DNA of 64,000 bases, taken from assembly GCA_949128115.1 (NCBI GenBank), contig OX421965.1, positions 59,700,012 through 59,764,011 on the forward strand, written 5' to 3'. Below, in pieces: positions 47,217 through 59,200 of this stretch. This DNA is from Anaspis maculata (lineage: Eukaryota; Arthropoda; Insecta; Coleoptera; Scraptiidae). Position 1 is the first letter of the stretch; every line of letters begins with the position of its first letter. The notes under the pieces were generated by a model that was not told where the DNA came from, made no database searches, and worked only from the letters and a program-made list of their open reading frames with translations. The position numbers were made by a program, and so were the translations under genes.

Positions 47217-48550
47217 AGTGTAAAGCTATAAGATAAAATACATAAAGCAAGTACATAAAAGGAGAACGATAACATACCAAAAATGTATAAAAGGATGGTA
47301 TAAATAAAGTTTGTGTAAATGGTTTCAATAAAAATTAAAATTAAATTATTAAAATTTTTAATCAAATTAAAAATTAAATCCTTTCCTAAAATTCAAGAGT
47401 TTTTTGTCATCTGTTTTTTTTTTGTTAAATTAGTGGCTGAAAACTTGCAGGTTTTGACTTTTCCGAGCTCGCGCAGACGCATCGAATTCCATCCCCTAGC
47501 TTTGCGAACTTACAGCGCATGTCCTGCCGTTGAATATCGCATATTGAACCTACATTTTTTCTAATTATATTTTTGAAAAGCTTACATCAATATCTCGAAA
47601 CCCTTCTTCACATTTTTTCCGTCTTCCATTTCTTGTACAAGTTATGACGTTTCTTGTGAAATTTGCTTTTTTATGACAGTTTTCCAAATGGCCATAATAT
47701 GTTGGTATATCAAATCTGGACAACAAAATATCGTGGAGATATTAGACCTCTCAAATAGATCCAACATCCTTGAAAATCAATTCCATTCGTGAATTTTGGG
47801 ATTTCCAATGTGGAATAAATTCAAAAGTATGGTATATTTTCGTATTCAAGGTGGAAAACTGCATCGATAATGATAATGAAATAGGTAGGTGCCTACAGGA
47901 TGTTTCTGAAAATTGGGAAAAATTATGCTCTGTATACGGCATGAGATGGAACATTGTGCTGGACGTAGGTATTCAGAAACTGCAGACAAAATCGTGAAAG
48001 GAATTTTTTCTTTTTAAATGACTTATAAAATACTTTACTATGATGCATACCACTGTATCGATAGGTAGGTAGATTTATTATCTACTATTAAATTGCGTAA
48101 AATTGACAGAGATAAAATACCGGAATTTCAAAAACATTCCTTTCAAAATGCCATTTTTACAGTTCCTTATTTCAATTCAAATTTATCGCAAGAGCTTTAT
48201 AATTTTTGCCTTTTATGAAATTTTCGAGATAAAATAGCACTTAAGTGGAAGTACTTATAGAAGATTTGAGTGACGAGATTGAGAGCCAGCATAGTATTTC
48301 GTTATTTCGAAATATTTGATGGCTTCCTCGATTGTTGAATTAGTAACACAAAAAGTATTTGATGTTAGGTATATTACGTTTCCTGAGTTGGAGATGTGTA
48401 AGAGGACAGGGGAAAGCAATTATAATGATTTTATAAATCGAGTGATGCATAAGCTTGGAATTTCTTTGTCTTATACCTACCATGCATCAGCTTTCTAGAA
48501 AAAAATTGGTCGAATATAAACTGTCCACCTATAATACGTATACACGGTCA

Positions 48551-48694
48551 TTGCCCATTAAAAACGCGTACAGTTGTTGATGCGCACTGAACTGATTTTT
48601 GAGATTTTTGGCTTGGTGTCACAGTGACAGAGTAGCAAAAATTTCAAAATTCAGTACACTTTGCGTTAATAGCTGTACGCGTTTTTATGGGCAA
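48551..48694. repeat. 144-bp inverted-repeat element
   Basis: The termini TTGCCCATTAAAAACGCGTACAG and the inverse CTGTACGCGTTTTTATGGGCAA enclose a short spacer with TCACAGTGACA. MITE-like. Confidence 0.7.
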
Positions 48695-49800
48695 CCACTG
48701 CACCTACCTTACCTATACGTGTAAATTTTTGTTGTAAGTATGTGGGTTATAGTAAAGTTACGAAAAAAAGTCTTATCGCGAACACGCGATAATAATTTAA
48801 ACTTCCCATTTTGATCAGTGGTTGATTTGTGTTCAAATTCGCCTCGGTTTTTAAATTGTTTACGCGCCGATTATTGGTGTTATCGAGCTGGTTGTTTTTT
48901 CCTCAAAAGATATCTTTAAAAATTTGCTTACGTCTTCCCGGCTGGCATAGTTTATCATTATTGCAAATAAATTCCATTAGATCAATCGCTCGAGCTCTTT
49001 TTTTCATGTGTAGGTCAAGTCAGGTTATACAGGGTCAAATCGATAGAACAAAAATGCGCCAGAGTTAATAAAACTGAAGTGGTGGAACTATTGCAATAAT
49101 TTAAATCAGCCTTGAATTTAATCAAACGCGCTCTCCTCGATGAAAAACAAAATTCCTTTAGGTGCAAGCAGAGTAAGCTCAAATGCGTTTAAAACAATGC
49201 CATTATTATCGGCTGTAGTGAACAAAAATCAACCAAAAAAAAAAAGAAATATAAAAAAACAAAAACAATTATAAATGAAATTGTAACGCAAAAATAGAAT
49301 AAACCGTTTTTATAGGTATCTAAATAGGCAAGTTTCGGTTCTTCCTCATTTTTATAGCCAGTGACCATAAGCATCAGGTTGAAAACCAAAAAAATGGTTT
49401 TGGAAAAATGGGAAATGCGACGAACATTTTTTTTTGACGCAATATCTGTTCAAATTGTGTCGCAATGGATATGACTACAGGCGATATTGGTATGCAATCG
49501 GAATGTGCCAGGGTCCGTCCCACAGTCCACATTCCACAAAGTTTAATAGCGCCTGTATAGTTCGCATATTTTTTACAAGGTGGAGACAACACAATTTACC
49601 AGATTTGCGAGATACGAAAACTAAGCATGCTGGCGCCACCTTGTGGCCGACTACGCGAACTCAATCACAGAAATCGATACTTAATGCCGCGAAAATCTAT
49701 GAAACGGAAAAATGACAATAACGACGATAATCGAAGCACCGATCAGCAATTATTTGCAATGTATTTGAATTTTAAGCTGGTGAAGACATCGCTTTGATTT

Positions 49801-49934
49801 GCTGTTTTATACACCGACGTGGCACGTGACGGTGACGCAGTTGTCAGCGTGACAGCAGCAGTGTCAGAAGTGACAGGTCGTGTTTTAAAACAGCTGGCAT
49901 TCTGTAGTTTTCCCAACGAGAAAGAGTTTCCAAA
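49801..49934 (+). promoter_or_regulatory. probable FAM114A promoter / 5' UTR
   Basis: Directly upstream of the FAM114A ATG lies GGCACGTGAC with an E-box CACGTG at 49823-49828. Four TGTCA/TGACA pentamers follow within about 45 bp. The composition is richer in GC than the surrounding region. No TATA box was seen. The start codon context is CCAAAATGG. Confidence 0.45.
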
Positions 49935-50244
49935 ATGGAAACTTCAGACAGTGAATGTTTTGAAAGTGCCGATGAAGATTTCCAATCAGACGAGGAGGAC
50001 ACGAAAACCATACGAAGTGTTGAAAAATGCGACGCAGCAACAAAACCCAAAGATGATGTGTTGGTTGAAGAATTGCACAATAATTTGAAGCTGCAGGAAA
50101 GCCAGGACGCTACCGAGTCACTCACTTCAAAATATGACTTGGCTTGTGGTGACGGGCAAAAGGAAAGTGAAAATGAGAAAACTGAAAGTGTATGTCAAGC
50201 AATAGGAAGTGATGAGGGTGATAGAAAACAGTCTAAATCTAGAA
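49935..50244 (+). CDS. FAM114A: FAM114A exon 1
   Basis: The exon encodes METSDSECFESADEDFQSDE and an acidic, Lys/Ser-rich tail to residue 103. The ESADEDF motif near the start is a FAM114A hallmark. The donor GTAAGT is at 50245. It leaves one base (A) that exon 2 completes as Asn-104. Confidence 0.88.
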
Positions 50245-53200
50245 GTAAGTTGGGTGCGAATAAGAAACTATAATTTAATTACATATTATATGTTATTGTT
50301 CCTAAAGAAGTGAAAACCTTCTTTCCGCCTATGCACATGAAAACACATGATTCTGAACAGAACATTCATAGTTAAGTTTTCTTTCGAGCTAGGTACTTAC
50401 ACTACAAGTCACCCGAGATGGAGAAGATTGTCATCAAGTCAACCTCAAAATGAGAATCATTTTGAACACCTGGGGCCCATTTTATAAAAGTACAATCGAT
50501 AATTTGTAGCCTTGGTAACCTATTGTTGCAATAATTGCAACCAAAGCTATACCCTTGTAAATTGTCGATCGTGCTTTTACTTTCCCGACCGGTCCCCTCA
50601 CTCGGAAGGGAAAGTTATGTGATGATGCAGGAGAACCGTTTTCTGACACGATAGCCGCCGAACCGTTAACCCGATCGAGTTGAAATTTGGTACACAGACC
50701 GGGTACTGCTGTCAAGTGAGCTAATTAGTTTTTGGCTGTCATCTGTCAAACCAAAGTGTCACTATCAAAAAATGACAGAAGCTCTATCTTACGGCACTTG
50801 ACTTGCAGCAAGTCATTTGAAAGCCCTGAAAAAGCTGTATTCAGGACAATTTTCCGACAGTTTTCCATTTGAAAATTTAAAACCTGCTTATCAAGAGCAG
50901 ACTCAAATGATGGAGCTCAAAATGAAACCTTAATTGACAATTTTTACAATGAGATAATTTGGAAAAGGCTTCAAGTTTTTCCGGAAAATTCGAATTGTCT
51001 TGAAAATTTTTTGATTTTTCTGCAAATTTGTTCCAATCTTCCTCTCAAAGTTCTATTCTCACCCAAAGTCTAGAACAAAAATGTACAGGTTCCTGGATAC
51101 TAGTCGAGAAAGTTTTGTGTCGTCCACAACAGATTTTATGAAATGGGCCCCTGCTGGCACTGGTTAGTTTGACGTAAAGTTCTCATTATAACTTATACGG
51201 GTGTTTCAGGGATGATAGCAAAAAATTTAACTATGGGTAGATCTCGTCAAAATATGACGAAAGCCTGTATACCATTTTGCAAAGTTGGGCCTAATGACGA
51301 AGATACAGCTTTCCAAATTTCACTTTTTTTGGATTTCAAAAATTTATAGCTCAAGAACGTTTCGAAAAATTTAGCTTTAATTTAGCATAAGCTTGTTTGT
51401 CATCTTTATCTATCAACCTGCCGAATTTGGAAAGAATCCAATCAGTGGCGTAGAAGTTATGAGGGGTCACCTCAAGCCAAGTTTTCCTCAGATGCTTCTA
51501 AATTATTGATCCTCGTAACTACTACACCACTACTGGTTGGATTCTTTCCAAATTTGGCAGGTTGACAGATAATTATTATGACAAATCAGCTTTTGCTGAA
51601 TTGAAGCTAAATTTGTCGAAACGTTCCTGAGTTACAAATTTTTGAAATCCGAAAAAAGTGAACTTTGGAGGGCGCTGTATCTTCGTCATTAGGCCGAACT
51701 TTGCAAAATGGTCCCTATACAGGGTGATTCATGAGTGACCTTACATAGGCTAATGGGAGATACAGGACTTTGAGGCGAGCCAGGATCCACTGAAGAAATT
51801 TTGTTGGCGACATTGGTTACGAAGATACAGGGTGTTTTGTGTTTTGTATGAAACTTTGATAAGCGATATTTCTGAAACGGCTAGAGATATTTTCTTGAAA
51901 TTCACCAGTAATATTTCTCTATTGGAACTCACCCTGAAGCCATACTAGGTAATTCAAAATCCAGGGCCGGGATTGAAAAATGTGCCCCTTTTTTATTTGA
52001 TAAAAAAGTATATTGTTTGACCGCTTTTCTGAAAAACTGCTATTGGATTCGAAAAGCTAAGTAAAAATGCTTCAAGAGTCACTCTTCAATTCAGATAGCA
52101 CACCTAAACCGTTTCGACATGAAAATTAAAAGTAAAATTTGCAGGTAAGTTTCCATTTTTGACCGGACATAATCGACTCATTGTTTGATTGAATTCATTC
52201 AAATTCATTTTTTAGCTTGTCTCTGTGGAATAGAAGGGCTTTCTAGGAAGAAAAATTCTATAGCCGAAGATTTTTTTTTGACGACCAAATCGAGTCCAAT
52301 TTTGATTTCACTCTCGATTTTGTCATAAAAATGATGGTTGGCTCTGGAATGTTTCTTCCAACCAAGCCCTTCTGTTCAACAGAGACAAGCCAAAACATGA
52401 ATTTCAATGAATTCCAATGAATTCAATCAAACAATGAGTCGATTATGTCCGGTCGAAAATAGGAACTCACCCACAAATTTTACTTTTAATTTTATTGTCG
52501 AAACGCTTTAGGTGTGTCATCTAAATTGAAGAGTAATTCTTTAAGCATTTGTCCTTAGCTTTTTGAATCCGATAGCAGTTTTTGAAAAAAGCGGTCAGAA
52601 AATGTACTTTTTGATGAAACAAGAAAGGGGCACTTTTTTTCTAGCCCGGCCCTGGATTTTGACTTACCCGGTATGGCTTCAGGATGAGTTCCAACTGAGA
52701 AATATTACTGGTAAATTTCAACAAAATACCTCCGGCCTTTTCAGAAATATTGCTTATCAAAGTTTCATACGAAACACACAAAACACCCTGTATCTTCGTA
52801 GCCATTGGAGAAAATAAAATTTCTTCAGTGGATCGTGACTTGCCTTGAAGTCCTCTATCTCCCATTGGCCTATGTGAGGTCACTCATGAATCACCCTGTA
52901 TAGGTTTTCGTCATATTTTGACGAGATCTACCCACGGTTAAATTTCTTGCTATCATCCCTGAAACACCATGTATTTCTCTCAATTTGCATTATAGTACAA
53001 AGCTATTAAAAAACAATACCGATACTGCATTTTAGAGTGGGCAGGCAAAGAAATTTGCCATGTGTGAACTTTATACTAGACAAGTGATTCACCGCATTAC
53101 TCACAATTTCGTCCCTTAGGGGGCGAATGAGAGCTCTCCAAACTTTATCGGAATTAGTTATTTTCGAGTGCTTGAGTCATAAAAGACAACGGAAACCGCA

Positions 53201-56200
53201 CATTTTACGGTAACCATTCTACCACCATTCTCTTCCTTATGCAACTGTGGGTCGATTTAGGTACGGACAAATGCGGTTTACTTACATTAAATATTCCATT
53301 TGGGATATTACTCCAGAACTTAAACGTATTCACCTAAGAAAGAGTCGCCATGGGCCATGGCTACCACCTTCTGCCTAACCTGCTTTCTTTAATCCACGTT
53401 TCCCGAAAGGCTTCTGCGCATACCTGTGAAAGTAGGACGTTGCCATATCTCATATCACGACAACAAGTTGACAACACTGTAATACGGTGTGCGTGTGTAA
53501 TGTCACGCAAATAGCAGCTGACAGCGCTTGACGTCGATTTGACGTTTCGATGGACCTAACCGAATAACGATCTTGTTTCGGTATCGCCTTGCAGCTCGTT
53601 GTGTTTCGTATCACCTGAATCTTTTCTGCACCTTTTTGCCATACGGATACGGCACGTAACATTTCATTTTGAACCATAATTAATGTTGAATGGCTAGAAA
53701 GTTATGTTTGTTTACATTTCGATTATTGATTGACAGTTGTCATTGACAGTGACACTCCGCGCGTCAAAATTGAAATTACCGCGCTCTGCAGGTATGCGTT
53801 CTCATGTATGCGCTGAAGTGATGTACGTGATGGTAAACGTGGATTGTTTGGCAAGTCTTTGATTGTTTCTTAAGTTGCATACCCGCCCGGCGTAGAAAAT
53901 ACAGGGTGATTCACCACCAAATGGACATGGCCTAAGGGTAGGTCCAGTTTTTCCAGGCGAACCAGGATCTGTCTTTAAATTTTTCTAATACTGTTCGTTT
54001 CAAAGCTACAGGGTGATTCATATATTTTGTCGAATTTTTTGACAAGCCGCATCTTCAGACCGAATGGAATGGATTGGATTGAAATTTTGTGGGTTGATTC
54101 TTCTATTGATATCCGACACATCGCCCTATCAAACAGTTTGAAGTTTCCAGGGCCGGCCTTGTAAAAAAAAACTTCAAAGCTTTTTTCCAAAAGAAGACAT
54201 TCTGTATGCGTATTTTTCGAAATTCATTTTTAAATTCAGAAACTACATAAAACATGCTTATAATATCGCAAAAAAATTGCTTGGCACCATTGAGCTATCA
54301 AGAAAATTTTGATGGTCGTAATGATTTTAGAGGTTGGGATTTTTTGTAAATTGATATTTCCAAATATTTGCAAATGATATGTCATGGCCCTGAACTTGAG
54401 ACGTTTCGTCAGAAAAATAAAAATGACATTTTTCTCGTTTTCTCAGTACATTACATAGTAACAAAAAATTTCATTAGTTTTAAAAAAAAATTTGTAACGT
54501 CCCTCCCTCAACTTCAGCTCAATTTGGGATAGAAGTGAAGCTGAGGGAAGTAACAATAATTTCTTGAAAATTCGGCTGAAACTTTTTGTTACTACTACTG
54601 AAAAAACGAGAGGTAAACCGCTGAGGAAGTCTGGTGTACATGCCGGAGGAAGTCCAGGGGAAGTCCGGGGGAAATTCTTACGAGGGGGAAGTCTGGAGTA
54701 CAGAATTTGACCAGGGGTTTGCCCCTCGTGAGAAAACGAGAAAAATGCCATTTTTATTTTTCTGAAGAAACGGCTGAAATTTGGGGCCATGATTAAGCAA
54801 TTTTTTTGCGATTTCATAGCATGTTTCATGTAGTTTTTGAACATGAAAATGAATTTTGAATAATATGCTATGCACATAATGTCTTTTGGAAAAAGCCTTG
54901 AAATTTTTTTGAAAAAGGCCGGCCCTGGAAATTCCGAACTCTTTGATAGGGCGATGTGTCAGATATCAATAAAAGAATCAACCCACAAAATTTCAATCCA
55001 ATCCATCCTCTCGTTCTGAAGTTATAGCTTGTCAAAAATTTCTACGAAATATGTACATGAATCACTCTGTAGCTTCCGAGGTAGCTTCGAAACGAAGAGC
55101 GTTGAAAAAATTTCAGAACCAGATCCTGGTTCGCCTGGAACAACTAGACCTACCCTTAAGCTGTGTCTATTTGGTGGTGAATCACCCTATTCCAAAATTT
55201 CACTAATTTTTTTCTTGAAAACTAGTGAATAATCCGCCAATTTTCTTTCGCGTAACCTTCTTGGACACTGTTTTCAGTCCATTCCTACTTTTGAAATGTT
55301 CCAGATCGAGTCGACCGCCGAAAACACACTGCGCGGGTTCCCTAACTTTATTTTTTTTTTCCTTAAAAACTAGTGGATGATCCGCAAATTTCTTCCACTG
55401 AACCTTATTGGACACTGGCTTTATCTTATTCCTTCTTTCGGAATTATCAAAACCGTGTTGCCCTTTCTGACACAAGACCCTTATTTTCGATACGAGAGCG
55501 CGTTTTCAGGCCTGAGACCGTGTTTGCTAAGAACGAGGCGGAGCCGAGTACTGCAAAAGAGGCCAAGTTTTTCAGAAATAAATGGCAAACTGACACCGGA
55601 AATAAGTCCTCCTGGTACTTCACTATTAATTTAGATTGGAAAACGATCCGCTGCAAAGCTGGTTTAAAAAGTGTCTTCTAGCGTGGTTTCATCTATGGGC
55701 TAAGAACAAAAGGTTACTATGGCGCTATTCATGTTATTCTTGTGAAATTCCTCGAGAAATTCTAACGTAGCGGAGGATCGAACCCTCACGTACGGCGTGA
55801 GGCAGGGCTTTTTCGACAAGACCATCGCGGAAGATGTGTTTTAGGCACGACAAATAATCATCGTGGAAGAAAAAGCTCTGGAAAATGGGAAATAAGCTCA
55901 AGCTCACATGGGATTGGGGGGGAATTTCAATATGTTATAGCCGAGACCAGCTTAGGGCTTGGAAATGAATTAATTCATGTAATATCTTCAATATCATGCT
56001 CTAAATCATAAGCTGATGAAATTTATTAGTAGTGGAGCGAAATCGGCCTGAAAAGTCGTCGTTTTTTTTTTGAAGGTATAACAGCACCAAACCTTATAGG
56101 TCTTATAGAGAATCAAATTCTACGTATGTATGGTCATTTTGGGGATGATCTTGTGGTAGGGACCTTTTTTATGGGCAAAAAACCTCAAAAATTGAAAATG

Positions 56201-59200
56201 AGCAGTTCAGCATTCACAACGTTATATTTCTGGATCCAGTTGAGCTATCGGTCTGTTCTTTTCTTTAAATGAAAGTACATGGAAAAACCTTTCCAATGGT
56301 ACATCACTGACTGAAGATAATTGTCCACAAACGTGTTTATAGAGCAATAAACATTATATTGACCAAAAATGCAGTCCCTTCTTGACCATGCGAAGAACTT
56401 CTTTCCTCGTAGGAATTTTTAGATACAACCTGCGAGAAAAATGAAGCCAAGATATGAGAAAAAATTTTAAAGGAAGTTTCATCGATCTAGGCCGTATAGT
56501 TTGTCAGTTATGAATTTTTTTCTGTCGCATTGAGTTGGAACGTCGCCCGGCGCGTGCTTGCATACAGTAAATCGCCGCATAACAAACAGCTAGTGACGGG
56601 AGCCGTGCCGTGCTCACTGTTCGTTTGCGGCGATTTACTGTATGCAAGCACACGCCAGGCGACGTTCCAACTCAATGCGACAGAAAAAGATTCATAACTG
56701 ACAAACTATACGGCCTAGATCAATGAAACTTCCTTTAAAATTTTCTCTCATATTTTGGCTTCATTTTTCTCGCAGGTTGTATCTAAAAATTCCTACGAGG
56801 AAAGAAGTTCTTCGCATGGTCAAAGAGGGACTGCATTTTTGGTCAATATAATGTTTATTGCTCTATAAACACGTTTGTGAACAAATATCTTTAGTCAGTG
56901 ATGTACCATTGGAAAGGTTTTTTCATGTACTTTCATTTAAAAAAAAGAACAGACCGATAGCTCAACTGGATCCAGAAATATAACGTTGTGAATGCTGAAC
57001 TGCTCACTTTCAATTTTTGAGGTTTTTTGCCCATAAAAAAGGTCCCTACCACAAGATCATCCCCAAAATGACCATACATACGTGGAATTTGATTCTCTAT
57101 AAGACCTATAAGGTTTGGTGCTGTTATACCTTCAAAAAAAAAACGACGACTTTTCAGGCCGATTTCGCTCCACTATAGGAACAATGACTGCGTTTCTATC
57201 GCAGCTTTCGATCCACTCCGAGTTTCGATCGGATCCAGAGTGGCTCCAGTCAAGCGCGTCTTTATCGTCTCACGTTCGATCCGCTTCACTCAATCCTATT
57301 TCACTACTTTAGAATTTCTGAGAGACAACAACATGGTTTAAAACGCGTCAAACTGCGCCAAACCGAGAAAGATATTGATTTTGAATTTTCTTGGTTTATT
57401 TTATTCACAATTACTAGAAGACATCCCTTGATTTCGTAAAAATTACGCTTTGTTTACAAGTTGGTCATCTGTCACTTCGATCCCAATTCCCATCCCGTTT
57501 ACATCGAGTGAAATACGAGCGGATGCAAGCCTCGATCCGCTGGACTCAAGTCAAGCCGGCCAAAGCACCGGATCGACTTGAACTGCTCCATCCGATTGGA
57601 ATCTCAATCCTGACCGTTTATATCGGCAATTTCAAGCGGATCGACCCGATCGGATCCAAAGCTGCGATAGAAACGCAGCCCATGTAAATATTTTGAGCTA
57701 GGGTAATGGAAAATTAGTGCTTCTTGGAACAGTAACATATAAAATCGAAACTAACGCACCACCAAATTTTTTAGACAAGTTTGAACTCAAATTATTCCAA
57801 GGGCCCTATTTTCGGAACCGGGGTACAACTGTCATGACTGAGACAGACAACTCATATGATGTTGCTTAGGTGACAGCCAATCACAGCCTTGGTTGTCTAG
57901 CTACTTCACATGTGAACGGATCACATGTACCAAAATAGAGCCCCTGAAAGATTAATCAGATTTGATTTTTTTTTCTGAATTATGGAATGCTTCTTCAGGA
58001 ATTTAAAAACAAATTTTTGAAAAAATAATTTTGGATATTGTATACTGGGTGGTGTGACATTGGTATGGTGTTTCTTTTTTTTTGAACAATTCTTTCCGTA
58101 GCTTTCAAAATTGGAAACTATAATTTTTTACAGTCTATAAAAGATAGGGGTCGCAAAGAACTTTGTGTGTTTATGCGACACCCTGTAGATTTCAATTGTA
58201 ATCGATGTTTTTTTTTCTGAACACAAATATACAGGGTGGTCCTCGTTTTATGTCATTAAATTTAAGGATCAATAGAAAATGAAAAATGAAGGGGACTTTC
58301 TTCAGAAAACATATTTGAGAAATGCCTAATAACAGAGATACAGCCCTTCAAAGTTGGAAATAAATGATCGTTTTTTCCGCATAACTTTTGAACCGTTCAA
58401 CCGATTTCATTCAAAATAGAACCAAAAGTGTACTGAAGTTATCCCCTGTCGAATAATCATAACATGTTCCATAAAAAAGTTTCAGGGGCTTAGACATTAG
58501 GGGGTGACCCTACTTTTCCCCCCCTATTTTTCACCTCACTAGTTATTTTTGGAAACTGTTTATAATTTTGAATTCTACGTTCAATTTAGAAGAAAAAGTC
58601 ACTCTTGCAAAATTTTGCTTAGAGGCTTCGTTTAGGAGATATTCGAGTTTGAAACTTTGGAAAACATCCCGAAATCGCCACTTTCCAGAACCCAAATTGT
58701 TTTTTTCCTGAAAATTTTCCGTGTTTTGGAAAAAATGGTGGCTTATCAACTTAGAAACTCTAGAAAACATATTTCAGCTGAGAAATCATGAGTTTCTTTG
58801 AATTTTAATTTTTAGACCTTTGAAAGTGGCGATTTCGGGATGTTTCCCAAAGTTTCAAACCCAAATATCTCCTAAACGAAGCCTCTAATCAAAATTTTGC
58901 AACAGTGATTTTTTCTTCAAAATTAAACGTAGAATTCAAAATTATAAACAGTTTCCAAAAATAACTAGGGGGGGGGGGAGTAGAATCACCCCCTAATGTC
59001 TAAGCCCCTGAAACTTTTTTATGGAACATGTTATGATTGTACGACAGGGGATAATTTCAGTGAACCTTGGGTACTATTAATAATCAAATCGGTTGAACGG
59101 TTCAAAAGTTATGCGAAAAAAAAGATTATTTATTCCCAACTTTGAAGGGCTGTATCTCTGTTATTGGGCATTTCTCAAATATGTTTTCTGGAGAAAGTCC

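Larger units (their letters stand above)
35560..49800. other. intergenic region between kibra and FAM114A, mobile-element-rich
   Basis: No host gene was recognised in about 14 kb. The region includes the 38261-39983 palindrome, the 40290-41301 inverted-repeat element, the LTR mini-element at 42728-43246, the 44671-46150 palindrome cluster, a THAP relic and a hammerhead-like motif. Single-arm TACAGGGTG fragments occur at about 36105, 36257, 46453 and 49028. Stretches 35560-38260 and 47300-49000 are AT-rich with nothing further that I can support. Confidence 0.6.
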
